Below are positions 25,479 through 33,946 of a stretch of 64,000 nucleotides of DNA, piece by piece (positions within the stretch are counted from its first letter, which is position 1; each line of letters starts with the position of its first letter). Where the stretch lies: NCBI GenBank assembly GCA_023415795.1, contig JAEZJG010000022.1:124001-188000 (forward strand), in the 5' to 3' direction. The notes beneath the pieces are model-generated. The model saw only the letters and a list, made by a program, of their open reading frames with translations, did not search any database and was not told where the DNA came from. Source of the DNA: Bacillota bacterium. Lineage in GTDB: Bacteria; Bacillota; Clostridia; Christensenellales; SZUA-584. The position numbers were made by a program, and so were the translations under genes.

Positions 25479-25514
25479 GCACAAGGGTTCTCTACAGGGG
25501 ATGCGGCTATTTTC

Positions 25515-25595
25515 AAATCATATAAAGAAACTATGATAACCCCCCTTGACAAAACAGTGCAAGGGGATTAAAGTATAGAAAAATCATATAAAGAA
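25515..25595 (+). promoter_or_regulatory. Direct repeats flanking the metY promoter
   Basis: The 15-mer AAATCATATAAAGAA occurs at 25515-25529 and 25581-25595, one on each side of the palindrome and promoter. They could be paired binding sites for a regulator. Confidence 0.5.
25542..25574 (+). promoter_or_regulatory. metY promoter with overlapping palindrome
   Basis: TTGACA (25546-25551), 17 bases, TAAAGT (25569-25574). A perfect 7-bp inverted repeat CCCCTTG-11-CAAGGGG (25542-25566) covers the -35 and spacer, a repression position. Confidence 0.65.
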
Positions 25596-25625
25596 TATAT
25601 GAAATATATGCGAGGAGAAAAGTTT

Positions 25626-26924
25626 ATGGCCAGCGAGAGACAGTACAAGTTTGAAACGTTGCAGCTGCATGTGGGGCAGGAATCGCCCGATCCGGCGACG
25701 GACGCCAGAGCCGTGCCGATTTACCAGACCACCTCCTATGTGTTCCCCAGCCCGGAGTCGGCCGCAGGCCGTTTCGCGCTGTCGGAGGCGGGCAACATTT
25801 ACACCCGCATAATGAACCCGACAACGGATGTGCTCGAGAAACGTATCGCCGCGCTGGAAGGCGGTGCTGCTGCGCTGGCGGTGGCCAGCGGTTCCGCAGC
25901 TGTCACCTACGCGATACAGAACATAGCGCGCTCGGGCGATCACATCGTGTCTGCCAACACGCTGTACGGCGGTACGTACAATCTGTTTGCGCACACCCTC
26001 AAGGAGTTTGGCATTGAAGTCACCTTCGTTGACCCGGACGCTCCGGGCAGCTTTGAGGCAGCTATCCGTCCCAACACCAAAGCGATCTTCATCGAAAGCC
26101 TGGGCAACCCCAACTCGACCGTTATCGATATCGAGAAGGTGGCGAATATTGCGCACAGCAACGGAATTCCGCTCATCATTGATAACACGTTCCCCACGCC
26201 TTATCTGCTGCGCCCCATCGAATACGGAGCAGATATCGTGGTGCACTCGGCTACCAAGTTCATCGGCGGGCACGGCACATCCATCGGCGGTGTGATCGTG
26301 GACGCGGGCCGGTTCGACTGGAAGGCTTCGGGCAAGTTCCCGGGTCTCACCGAGCCCAGCCCCGGCTACCACGGCGCAGTGTTTGCGGACGTGGCAGGAC
26401 CTTTGGCTTACATCATCAAGGCGCGCGTAACGCTGCTGCGTGACACCGGCGCGGCACTTAGCCCGTTTAACGCATTCCTGCTGCTGCAAGGCCTTGAAAC
26501 GCTGTCGCTGCGCGTTGAGCGTCATGTGGAAAACGCGCTTAAGGTGGTGGACTTTCTCAGCAAGCACCCCGCTGTGGAGCAGGTGAATCATCCCTCGCTG
26601 GCTGAGCATCCGCATTATGCGCTGTATAACAAGTATTTCCCCAACGGCGCCGGCTCGATATTCACTTTCGAGGTTAAGGGCGGGCGTGAGGCGGCGCTGC
26701 AGTTCATCGGCAAGCTCAAGCTGTTCTCGCTGCTGGCCAACGTGGCGGACGTGAAGTCGCTTGTGATACATCCTGCCAGCACCACGCATTCACAGATGAA
26801 CGACGCGGAGCTGCTGGAATCCGGCATCACACCGGGCACCATCCGTCTGTCCATCGGCACCGAGCACATCGACGATATCATCTACGAGTTGGATCAGGCG
26901 TTGTCTTCAGACGTCCATCGCTGA
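25626..26924 (+). CDS. metY: O-acetylhomoserine sulfhydrylase
   Basis: PLP-dependent Cys/Met-metabolism enzyme making homocysteine from O-acetylhomoserine and sulfide. The 432 residues show YQTTSYVF, RIMNPTTDVLEKRIAALEGG, the PLP-ring aspartate in IIDNTFPTP and the Schiff-base lysine in VVHSATKFIGGHG; the long form with FDWKASGKFPGLTEPSPGYHG is typical of MetY rather than MetB/MetC. GAGGAG lies 9 bases before the ATG. It fits the MetA at 36.6 kb, whose Glu111 predicts O-acetylhomoserine. It is monocistronic between its own promoter and terminator. Confidence 0.95.
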   Translation: MASERQYKFETLQLHVGQESPDPATDARAVPIYQTTSYVFPSPESAAGRFALSEAGNIYTRIMNPTTDVLEKRIAALEGGAAALAVASGSAAVTYAIQNIARSGDHIVSANTLYGGTYNLFAHTLKEFGIEVTFVDPDAPGSFEAAIRPNTKAIFIESLGNPNSTVIDIEKVANIAHSNGIPLIIDNTFPTPYLLRPIEYGADIVVHSATKFIGGHGTSIGGVIVDAGRFDWKASGKFPGLTEPSPGYHGAVFADVAGPLAYIIKARVTLLRDTGAALSPFNAFLLLQGLETLSLRVERHVENALKVVDFLSKHPAVEQVNHPSLAEHPHYALYNKYFPNGAGSIFTFEVKGGREAALQFIGKLKLFSLLANVADVKSLVIHPASTTHSQMNDAELLESGITPGTIRLSIGTEHIDDIIYELDQALSSDVHR

Positions 26925-26943
26925 AGAGTGTGAGAGGACAAAT

Positions 26944-26970
26944 GAAGATGCCATGGTCTTAGACCTTTTC
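26944..26970 (+). repeat. Dispersed repeat, family 1, copy G (fragment)
   Basis: GATGCCATGGTCTTAGACC matches only the right end of the family. It lies between metY and its terminator. Confidence 0.4.
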
Positions 26971-26979
26971 AGCACTTCA

Positions 26980-27014
26980 AGCCCTGCGGAAATAAGCGTC
27001 CGCAGGGCTTTTCA
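26980..27014 (+). terminator. Terminator after metY
   Basis: GCCCTGCGGA and TCCGCAGGGC form a perfect 10-bp stem with an 8-base loop, then a T-rich tail. Confidence 0.9.
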
Positions 27015-27051
27015 TTTGGCGGCATAATTACCAAAACAACATATGCCCGTA

Positions 27052-27080
27052 TTGCAAATGCGAGAATTATCGTGTATGAT
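27052..27080 (+). promoter_or_regulatory. Promoter of the lyase gene
   Basis: TTGCAA, 17 bases, TATGAT, about 65 bases before the ATG. No TnaC-like leader peptide was seen in the leader. Confidence 0.6.
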
Positions 27081-27145
27081 AGTAGAGGTTTTACGGTAGC
27101 ATTATACTATCACTTTGGACTTAAAACGGTAGGAGGGTATTACGG

Positions 27146-28594
27146 ATGTCCAACATCAGATTTTTTTGCCACGATTTTTTACCTCTTGAGATGCACAAGG
27201 TACGCATCGTTCAGAAGCTCGATCTCATTCCCATCGAACAGCGGCTTGAGGCTGTAACCGAAGCCGGAAACAACACGTTTTTGCTGAAAAATGCTGACGT
27301 GTATCTTGACATGCTCACAGACAGCGGCGTTAACGCGATGAGCGATAACCAACTGGCGGCAATGATGCAAGCAGACGACAGCTACGCGGGCTCGCAGACG
27401 TACACACGGCTGGAGAGCAAAATCCGCGAGCTGTTTGGCACGGAATACTTTCTGCCCACGCATCAGGGGCGTGCCTGCGAAAATATACTGGCACAGATAT
27501 TCGTCAAGGACGGCGATGTGATACCGATGAACTATCACTTCACGACCACCAAGGCGCACATCACGCTGAACGGCGGTAGCGTTGTGGAGCTGTATCAGGA
27601 TTCGGCGATGCAGATCACCAGCGACGAGCTGTTTAAGGGAGACCTCGATACGGACAAGCTGGAGGCGCTGATCGCGGAAACCGGCGCGGACAAGGTGCCT
27701 TTTGTACGTATCGAGATGGGAACCAACCTGATTGGCGGTCAGCCGGTGTCGCTGGCGAACATACGCAAGGTGCGTGAGATATGCAGCAAACACGGTGTGT
27801 TGCTGGTGTCGGACATCTCGCTGCTGGCGGACAACCTGTACTTTATCAAGACGCGCGAGGAAGCCTGCAAGAACATGAGCATCGCCGAGATCACACGGGA
27901 GATCAGCGATCAGTGCGACATACTGTATTTCTCTGCCCGCAAGCTGGGCTGTGCCCGGGGCGGCGGCATCTGTCTCAACAACCGTGAGCTGTATCTCAAG
28001 ATGCGCGAACGCATACCGCTGTTCGAAGGCTTTTTGACGTACGGCGGCATGTCGGTGCGCGAGATGGAAGCGATCGCGGTGGGTCTTGAGGAAACAATGG
28101 ACATGAACATGATCAATCAGGGGCCGTTGTTCATCCAGCACATGGTGAGCGAACTGGCGAAAAAGGGTATTCCTGTGGTGACGCCTGCGGGCGGCCTTGG
28201 CTGTCACCTTGATGCGTCAGCGTTTCTGCCGCATGTACCGCAGTCTCAGTACCCTGCTGGGGCACTGGCGGCAGCGCTCTACCTTGCGGGCGGTGTGCGC
28301 GGCATGGAGCGCGGCACGCTCTCTGAGCAGCGCGACGAGGATGGCAACGAGACCTTCTCCAACATGGAGCTGCTGCGTCTGGCGATGCCGCGCCGCGTGT
28401 TTACGCTGTCTCAAGTGGAATACGCCATCGACCGCATCGCGTGGCTGTATGAGAACCGCGAACTGGTGGGCGGCCTTGAGTTCGTGGAGGAACCCAGCGT
28501 TCTGCGCTTTTTCTTCGGGCGCTTGAAGCCGGTATCCGACTGGCAGGAGAAGTTGGTGGCCAAGTTCCGCGCGGACTTCGGCGACAGCCTGTAA
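27146..28594 (+). CDS. Tryptophanase/tyrosine phenol-lyase family beta-eliminating lyase
   Basis: A PLP enzyme of 482 residues in the family that splits tryptophan or tyrosine to indole or phenol plus pyruvate and ammonia. LTDSGVNAMSDNQLAAMM, PTHQGRACEN and LTYGGMSVREMEA are shared with both enzymes. The Schiff-base region is divergent: SARKLGCARGGG where characterised members have S(A/G)KKD. The substrate loop HLDASAFLPH lacks the Arg that selects tyrosine in phenol-lyases, while GVRGMERG is phenol-lyase-like. The substrate is therefore open. GGAGGG precedes the ATG. It is a monocistronic gene. Confidence 0.85.
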   Translation: MSNIRFFCHDFLPLEMHKVRIVQKLDLIPIEQRLEAVTEAGNNTFLLKNADVYLDMLTDSGVNAMSDNQLAAMMQADDSYAGSQTYTRLESKIRELFGTEYFLPTHQGRACENILAQIFVKDGDVIPMNYHFTTTKAHITLNGGSVVELYQDSAMQITSDELFKGDLDTDKLEALIAETGADKVPFVRIEMGTNLIGGQPVSLANIRKVREICSKHGVLLVSDISLLADNLYFIKTREEACKNMSIAEITREISDQCDILYFSARKLGCARGGGICLNNRELYLKMRERIPLFEGFLTYGGMSVREMEAIAVGLEETMDMNMINQGPLFIQHMVSELAKKGIPVVTPAGGLGCHLDASAFLPHVPQSQYPAGALAAALYLAGGVRGMERGTLSEQRDEDGNETFSNMELLRLAMPRRVFTLSQVEYAIDRIAWLYENRELVGGLEFVEEPSVLRFFFGRLKPVSDWQEKLVAKFRADFGDSL

Positions 28595-28617
28595 TAAAAA
28601 AACACGAGACAAGCTAA

Positions 28618-28648
28618 AGCGGAGGGTATAGGCCCCCTCCGCTTTTTT
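28618..28648 (+). terminator. Terminator after the lyase gene
   Basis: GCGGAGGG and CCCTCCGC form a perfect stem followed by six T. Confidence 0.9.
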
Positions 28649-28712
28649 GTGGCTTGAACACAAGTGCTTGGCAAGGGTCAGTGCGTTATTCCAAAAAGCA
28701 TGCAAAAGGGGA

Positions 28713-28741
28713 TTGACTTTGCCTTTGAGCTATAGTACAAT
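28713..28741 (+). promoter_or_regulatory. Promoter of the DUF3793-flavodoxin operon
   Basis: TTGACT, 17 bases, TACAAT. The predicted transcript start is near 28748, directly at the first operator. Confidence 0.75.
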
Positions 28742-28749
28742 CCCAATTA

Positions 28750-28767
28750 AGTTAGCGAAAGCTAACT
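28750..28767 (+). promoter_or_regulatory. DtxR/IdeR-like palindrome 1
   Basis: AGTTAGC-GAAA-GCTAACT, perfect 7-bp arms, similar to the TTAGGTTAG-CTAACCTAA iron box of the DtxR family. It covers the predicted transcription start. Confidence 0.6.
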
Positions 28768-28783
28768 AATATAATGGGTACAT

Positions 28784-28801
28784 AGTTAGTTTAGGCTAAC
28801 T
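28784..28801 (+). promoter_or_regulatory. DtxR/IdeR-like palindrome 2
   Basis: AGTTAG-TTTAGG-CTAACT, same half-sites as palindrome 1 with centres 34 bases apart. Confidence 0.6.
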
Positions 28802-28867
28802 GAGTAACGGCTTGCCGTAAAGCAAAGACTAAGTATGAAATACGATCAGCAAAGGGGAACGGAAAAA

Positions 28868-29440
28868 ATGCAGCAAACGAGCGAAGACATCATCGCTATG
28901 CTGACGGCGCGGTACGCAGGGAACGGCGAGCTGCTAGCTTTCATTGAGAAGGTGGGGCCCACGGTGATCGGCGTTAAACCGGCCAGTCTGATCAATGCGG
29001 GTAGCCGGGCGCTGGGGCTTTGCCAAACGCACTTCGACGGCAGCAGCGGGATAGAATTTGCTGTCGTGAAGCAGCATGAGTGCAAGGTGCAGCTGTTCGT
29101 GTGGCATCGGGAGAGTCTGACGCAAACGCTGGCCGACCCGCGCATCGGAACCTGCCTTGAGCGGCTGGGCTATCCGGCAGATGCAACGCCGGATGAGCTG
29201 GTGCGTCGCGTTACGGGCAAGATACAGGGCAACGCGTATCCGCACGAGATCGGATTGTTTCTTGGATATCCCGTCAAGGATGTGTACGGCTTCATGGGGC
29301 TGCCGATACCATACCGGAAAACAATGGGCTGGCGGATGTACGGCGATGTGCGCCCCTCGGAGCGGGTGTATGCGGCGTACAAAAACGCCCGTGAACAGGT
29401 AAAAGGCATGATGCAACAGGCATGCTGCTATAAAATTTGA
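28868..29440 (+). CDS. DUF3793 family protein
   Basis: A 190-residue cytoplasmic protein of unknown biochemical function, known from Clostridia mainly beside flavodoxin and iron-uptake genes. Conserved features are GVKPASLIN near residue 36, the middle VWHRESL, the LGYP segments and HEIGLFLGYPVKDVYGF, and a C-terminal MMQQACCYKI. ATG 28868 is chosen over the one 11 codons upstream because AAAGGGGA lies just before it. It is the first gene after two DtxR-like palindromes; the flavodoxin start follows after 11 bases. Iron-starvation expression is inferred. Confidence 0.85.
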   Translation: MQQTSEDIIAMLTARYAGNGELLAFIEKVGPTVIGVKPASLINAGSRALGLCQTHFDGSSGIEFAVVKQHECKVQLFVWHRESLTQTLADPRIGTCLERLGYPADATPDELVRRVTGKIQGNAYPHEIGLFLGYPVKDVYGFMGLPIPYRKTMGWRMYGDVRPSERVYAAYKNAREQVKGMMQQACCYKI

Positions 29441-29451
29441 AGGAGATTGTT

Positions 29452-29886
29452 ATGAAGGCGATTGTGTTATATGGATCAACCACCGGCAACACAGAAACGG
29501 TGGCGGGTTGGATCGGCGAGGCACTGGTCGCAGCGGGCACGGCGGTCAAGGTTGTGAATGTGGCGAGTGCGAAGGCGGCGTTGACAGACTGCGACCTTGT
29601 GGTGCTGGGCTCGTCCACATGGGGCGAGGGTGAGCTGCAGGACGACTTCTCTGATTACTACGACAATATGTCTGCCGACGGCTTGAGTGGCAAGAGAGTG
29701 GCCGTGTTCGGCTGCGGTGACAGTGCCATGTTTCCAGATTATTTCTGTGAAGCGGTGGACAAGATCGAACAGAAGGCACGGGACTGCGGTGCGGTGATCG
29801 TGGCAGACAGCCTGAAGATTGACGGCTACATCGACGATTACCGTGATACGGCATCCGAATGGGCTGCCGCTTTAACACAGATATAA
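29452..29886 (+). CDS. Flavodoxin
   Basis: A small FMN electron carrier that can replace ferredoxin when iron is short. From ATG 29452 (GAAGGAG upstream) it has 144 residues. The FMN phosphate loop is STTGNTE near residue 8; the isoalloxazine-binding loops are SSTWGEGELQDDF and FGCGDSAMFPDYFCEAVD. It is co-transcribed with the DUF3793 gene under the iron-box-like operators, which agrees with the ferredoxin-sparing role. Confidence 0.94.
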   Translation: MKAIVLYGSTTGNTETVAGWIGEALVAAGTAVKVVNVASAKAALTDCDLVVLGSSTWGEGELQDDFSDYYDNMSADGLSGKRVAVFGCGDSAMFPDYFCEAVDKIEQKARDCGAVIVADSLKIDGYIDDYRDTASEWAAALTQI

Positions 29887-29926
29887 AGTTTGCGACATAT
29901 ATATCCTCATACACTGCATAATGGAA

Positions 29927-29948
29927 AGCCGGGGAAACCCGGTTTTTC
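29927..29948 (+). terminator. Terminator after flavodoxin
   Basis: CCGGG-GAAA-CCCGG followed by five T. Confidence 0.85.
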
Positions 29949-29976
29949 ACTTTTAAAATATACAAGGCTGCATTGC

Positions 29977-30013
29977 AAAATGCCTCCGGTGGTAAGCAGT
30001 AGCCGGAGGCATT
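29977..30013 (-). terminator. Hairpin downstream of the P-type ATPase
   Basis: AATGCCTCCGG and CCGGAGGCATT form a long perfect stem 55 bases after the ATPase stop. The T-run is weak, so termination efficiency is uncertain. Confidence 0.6.
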
Positions 30014-30066
30014 GCGTTGTTATGGCGCTGCAGATTGTTATTGACTAGCGCAATTGTGTTGTGTAA

Positions 30067-32376
30067 CTAATTGGGTACACGAACCGCGCGCATCGCGTTG
30101 AGTATCGCGAGCACGGCGACACCAACATCCCCGAATACCGCTTCCCACATAGTGGCGTAGCCCATGGCCCCCAGCAACAGTATCACGCCCTTTACACCCA
30201 ACGCAAACAGTATATTCTGCCACACAATGCGGCGGGTCTTGCGCGATATACGCATCAGAGTCGCCAACTTTTTGGGCTCATCCTTCATCAGCACGATGTC
30301 CGCCGCCTCGATAGCCGCGTCCGCACCGCCGCCGCCCATCGCGACGCCTATATCTGCCAGTGCCAACACCGGCGCGTCGTTGATACCGTCACCGACGAAC
30401 GCCAGCTTGCCTTTGCCGGTGCGTCCGCGCCTAAGTTCCTCCAGCTTCTCTACTTTTTGATCTGGCAGCAGCTCTGCGTAAACCGTATCGATGCCCAGCT
30501 CTGCCGCCACCCTTTCGGCTGTGGCTTGGCTGTCGCCTGTCAGCATCACCGTCTGCTTAACACCAAACTGCTTGAGGACGCGCAGTGTCTCCGCGCTGTC
30601 TGCACGCACCTTGTCGGAAATCACAATGTATCCGGCATACGCGCCGTCTGCTGCGACGTGCACCACGCTGCCTGTGTGCGCCGTAGCGGGAGCTTCAATA
30701 CCGAACCGCTGCATCAGTTTGGCGTTACCCGCCAGCACAGATATGCCGCCCACTTTGGCGCTGATGCCGTGCCCCGCAATTTCCTCCAGCTCTGTCACGG
30801 CAGCTTCCTCCAGCGTGCCGCCGTACGCCTTGCGGATGGATACCGCGATGGGGTGGTTGGAGTGCAGCTCGGCGTGAGCCGCCAAGCGCAGCACTTCATT
30901 GCCGCCCTCTGTATGCGTCACGGTGAAGCGCCCTTCGGTCAGCGTACCCGTTTTGTCGAACACCATCGTGTCGACACTGCCCATCGCTTCCAGATAGCTG
31001 CTGCCCTTCACCAGTATGCCGTGGCGAGATGCGCCACCGATGCCACCGAAGAAACCCAGCGGAATCGAGATGACAAGCGCACACGGGCAAGATACCACGA
31101 GGAACACCAGTGCTCGGTTCAGCCAGTCGGCGAACTGCGCACCCGGCACAAGCAACGGCGGAATAACGGCCAGCAGTGCGGCAGCTGCCACCACGGCAGG
31201 CGTATAGTAGCGCGAGAACTTGGTGATGAAGCGCTCGACCGGCGCTTTTCGGCTTCCTGCGCTCTGCACCAGCTCCAGTATCTTGGCGACGGTAGATTGC
31301 CCGAATTCACGCGTAACCTCGATGGTAAGCAGGCCGCCCTGGTTGATGGAGCCGGACAGCACTGCTGCGCCGGGTTCTACCTCGCGCGGGAGTGACTCTC
31401 CTGTCAGCGCGGAAGTGTCCAGCGCGGACACGCCCTCGCGCACCACACCGTCCAGCGGAATACGTTCGCCCGGGCGCACCAATATCAGCTCACCCACGCC
31501 GATGGTTTCGGGGGATACCGTCTGTGTTCCCTCCAATGTTATCAGGTTGGCCGTATCGGGACGAATTTCACGCAGTGCGGAGATCGACTTGCGGGAGCGA
31601 CCCACAGCGGCATCCTGAAATAGCTCGCCCACCTGATAGAACAGCATTACCGCGACGCCCTCGGGATATTCGCCGATGGCAAAAGCGCTGATGGTGGCAA
31701 GACTCATCAGAAAGTTCTCGTCAAACACCTTGCCCCGGAATATGTTCTTGACCGCCTCCCAAACCACTTCTCCGCCGATTAGCAGATAGCTGGCGATGTA
31801 GAAAGCAAGGTTAAGCCACACGGGGGAGGGGATGAGCAGCGCGGCGGCAAACAATGCAACACCCGTGCCCTTCATGGCCCAGTGCAGCCAGCGGGGCAGG
31901 CCGTGATCTTCCTCCTCGGCTTCATCTGTAAAGGTGAGGGTGACATCCGGTTCAATGGCGGCGACAACCTTCGATGCTTGTCTCAGTATGTTGGGAAGCG
32001 CCGCGGAATCCGCCGCTTCAATGAGCATCTGCCCCGACACCATGTTGACCGATGAGGAAACAACGCCGTCGATGCGCGACATAGCGCGCTCAATGGCATC
32101 GGCGCAATCGCTGCAGTGCAGCCCTTTCAAGTAAACGGTGCGCAGTGCAGGTGTGGAATCAGCTTCGACCAGCGCTGCGCCCGGTTCGCCGCGCTTTACC
32201 GCGTCAGCGATGCTGTCCGCCAACGCACGTGACCATTCTCCGGCGTATTCCACCGACAGCGTGCCCGAAACGGCATCCAAAGATGCATCTGTGACGCCTT
32301 TGAGCTTGCGTATACTATACTCGATTCCTGCGGCGCAGCCTGCGCACACGCCGCTGATGCGATATCTCTTATTCAT
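30067..32376 (-). CDS. Heavy-metal P1B-type ATPase (Zn/Cd/Pb class)
   Basis: A metal exporter of about 769 residues in the cell membrane. Two N-terminal HMA-type domains are seen: one with GVCAGCAAGIEYS near residue 9 and one with GLHCSDCADAIERAM near 84. The transport site SCPCALVISIPLGFFGG, phosphorylation site DKTGTLTEGRF, and hinge GDGINDAPVLA are intact. The CPC followed by ALVIS resembles CadA/ZntA, so Zn, Cd or Pb export is likely; copper is less likely. ATG 32376 is chosen because AAAGGA precedes it. No ArsR/CadC gene is adjacent. A 16-spaced promoter lies upstream. Confidence 0.92.
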   Translation of the reverse strand: MNKRYRISGVCAGCAAGIEYSIRKLKGVTDASLDAVSGTLSVEYAGEWSRALADSIADAVKRGEPGAALVEADSTPALRTVYLKGLHCSDCADAIERAMSRIDGVVSSSVNMVSGQMLIEAADSAALPNILRQASKVVAAIEPDVTLTFTDEAEEEDHGLPRWLHWAMKGTGVALFAAALLIPSPVWLNLAFYIASYLLIGGEVVWEAVKNIFRGKVFDENFLMSLATISAFAIGEYPEGVAVMLFYQVGELFQDAAVGRSRKSISALREIRPDTANLITLEGTQTVSPETIGVGELILVRPGERIPLDGVVREGVSALDTSALTGESLPREVEPGAAVLSGSINQGGLLTIEVTREFGQSTVAKILELVQSAGSRKAPVERFITKFSRYYTPAVVAAAALLAVIPPLLVPGAQFADWLNRALVFLVVSCPCALVISIPLGFFGGIGGASRHGILVKGSSYLEAMGSVDTMVFDKTGTLTEGRFTVTHTEGGNEVLRLAAHAELHSNHPIAVSIRKAYGGTLEEAAVTELEEIAGHGISAKVGGISVLAGNAKLMQRFGIEAPATAHTGSVVHVAADGAYAGYIVISDKVRADSAETLRVLKQFGVKQTVMLTGDSQATAERVAAELGIDTVYAELLPDQKVEKLEELRRGRTGKGKLAFVGDGINDAPVLALADIGVAMGGGGADAAIEAADIVLMKDEPKKLATLMRISRKTRRIVWQNILFALGVKGVILLLGAMGYATMWEAVFGDVGVAVLAILNAMRAVRVPN

Positions 32377-32430
32377 ATCAGTCAATCCTTTCGCACTATC
32401 GATGAACACTTGAACAACCATTCAATTATT

Positions 32431-32458
32431 ATTATATGCTACATGCGTCTAATGTCAA
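32431..32458 (-). promoter_or_regulatory. Promoter of the P-type ATPase
   Basis: TTGACA, 16 bases, TATAAT on the minus strand. Downstream, two TGAACA half-sites in direct repeat (about 32403-32416) could bind an ArsR-type repressor; this is weak. Confidence 0.7.
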
Positions 32459-32483
32459 CACTGAATTGAGTAATTTTTTGAGC

Positions 32484-32747
32484 ATGGATGGTTTTGGCTG
32501 TGCCGTGCAACGTGCATATCGAAATATTTGCATTCAGGTGTGGGAAGATTATCAGACCGTGCTGACCAAAGAGACCAACTCCAGCACGATCATGCTGGGC
32601 AGGGTGTCCCGCAAGGAGTTCTATCAGCGCACGCGAGAGGCGTATGCCACCATACAGACCGCCGACCCCCGCGCAATGGCGGACATCATCATCCGCAAAG
32701 GCTTCGTTTTTTCTGATCTCTCGGACCTGCGGCTCGGCGGAAAGTGA
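32484..32747 (+). CDS. Hypothetical protein, 87 residues
   Basis: A frame that keeps coding-like base composition to its stop, divergent from the ATPase. It begins MDGFGCAVQRAYRN if the ATG at 32484 is used; an upstream ATG at 32436 lies within the ATPase promoter. No clear ribosome site is seen, no domain is recognised, and a short, mostly helical, charged protein is all that can be said. A family 1 repeat follows it. Confidence 0.45.
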   Translation: MDGFGCAVQRAYRNICIQVWEDYQTVLTKETNSSTIMLGRVSRKEFYQRTREAYATIQTADPRAMADIIIRKGFVFSDLSDLRLGGK

Positions 32748-32783
32748 GGAGAGTATCATCTAAGCGTTTTCGCGCTTTGGTAA

Positions 32784-32850
32784 AGAGCTTAGACCGTGGA
32801 TGCTCTGCTTTCGCACCATCGCTCAAGGGACCAGTCCCTTGAGAATCCCT
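32784..32850 (-). repeat. Dispersed repeat, family 1, copy C
   Basis: On the minus strand: GGGATTCTCAAGGGA, inverted TCCCTTGAGC, a degenerate GCAGAGCATCC core and CGGTCTAAG. It lies between the hypothetical gene and cysE. Confidence 0.65.
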
Positions 32851-32975
32851 GAAAAAGCATCTAAATGGCATTTGTAAGTCTTTTCTCACTTTTATATGTG
32901 CAAACGAGTTTCAAGAAAAATAGCGGAGGTTTAGGAGCAGAGACACCCATGATTGAAACAAGTTGCTATCAAGTT

Positions 32976-33004
32976 AAAAAACACCCGCAGAAGGGGTGTT
33001 TTTC
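32976..33004 (-). terminator. Bidirectional terminator after cysE
   Basis: AAACACCC-GCAGAA-GGGGTGTTT, with A-run and T-run on opposite sides, 31 bases past the cysE stop. Confidence 0.85.
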
Positions 33005-33034
33005 TCTACATTCGCTTTTATAACATGTATTGCA

Positions 33035-33946
33035 TTACTGCTGCTCCATCGGCTTGATGTGCGGCGACGGCTGTGAATTGAATACCGTGGAGTGCGGCGG
33101 TACCGACTGCGTCAGCCATACGTTACCGCCGATCACTGAGTCGTGCCCGATGCGCGTATCGCCCCCCAGTATGGTCGCGCCAGCGTATATCACCACGTTG
33201 TCCTCAATGTCGGGATGGCGCTTGACGCCCTTGATGGGATTGCCGTCTGCGTCCAGAGGGAAGCTTTTTGCGCCCAGTGTCACGCCTTGATACAGCTTTA
33301 CGCCGCTGCCGATGGTACATGTTTCACCGATGACGACGCCGGTGCCGTGGTCAATGAAGAAGCTGTCGCCGATGGTTGCGCCTGGGTGGATATCGATGCC
33401 GGTAACCCGGTGTGCGTATTCCGTCATGATGCGGGGCACAATGGGCACGCCGCATGTGTGAATCAAATGAGCAATGCGAAATATGCTGACGGCCTCCAGC
33501 GACGGATAGCTCAGCATGATCTCCTCCAGCGACGGCGCGGCAGGGTCGCCCTCGTACGCGGCACGAATATCAGTTGCCAGCGTTTTGCGCAGTGCGGGCA
33601 GCCCCTCAAATATCTGTATCGTCAGCTGCTCCGCCTGCCCGGCACAGTCGTCGTTGCTGAGAGTGTTGTCGGTGCACTCACGCTTTAGCAGCTGCTCAAT
33701 CAGCTTGCTGAGAGCCATGGCGGCGCTGCTCATTTTATCGCGTATCATTTTATCCAGCCGCGCGTGGTTTACCGGCTCCTTCTCGTATATGCCCGGCAGT
33801 ATAAGCGAGCGCAGTGTTTTTAATATGTCAATCACCTGTGTGCGCGTGGCAAAACCCAGCGCCTCATGCTCGCACAGGCTCTCACGGTTTACCTTTACCA
33901 GCGCTTCGGCTACGCCGTTTTGTGACAACCAATCATTCAGTCTCAT
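33035..33946 (-). CDS. cysE: Serine O-acetyltransferase
   Basis: Makes O-acetylserine, the carbon acceptor for sulfide in cysteine synthesis. About 303 residues: an all-helical N-terminal region and a C-terminal left-handed beta-helix of hexapeptide repeats (GIDIHPGATIGDSFFIDHGTGVVIGETCTIG), with the catalytic Asp-His in FIDHGTG and His in KRHPDIEDNV. This longer N-terminal form is the EpsC-like type. ATG 33946 lies inside the last codons of the upstream Rrf2 gene (14-base overlap), so they are coupled. cysK is not in the window. Confidence 0.93.
   Translation of the reverse strand: MRLNDWLSQNGVAEALVKVNRESLCEHEALGFATRTQVIDILKTLRSLILPGIYEKEPVNHARLDKMIRDKMSSAAMALSKLIEQLLKRECTDNTLSNDDCAGQAEQLTIQIFEGLPALRKTLATDIRAAYEGDPAAPSLEEIMLSYPSLEAVSIFRIAHLIHTCGVPIVPRIMTEYAHRVTGIDIHPGATIGDSFFIDHGTGVVIGETCTIGSGVKLYQGVTLGAKSFPLDADGNPIKGVKRHPDIEDNVVIYAGATILGGDTRIGHDSVIGGNVWLTQSVPPHSTVFNSQPSPHIKPMEQQ

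Noticed and set aside
25584..26789. 401-codon frame antisense to metY
   Set aside because: Shadow of metY; His/Arg-rich composition and no signals.
32436..32483. Longer start for the hypothetical protein at 32484
   Set aside because: The upstream ATG and first codons lie within the promoter of the divergent P-type ATPase.
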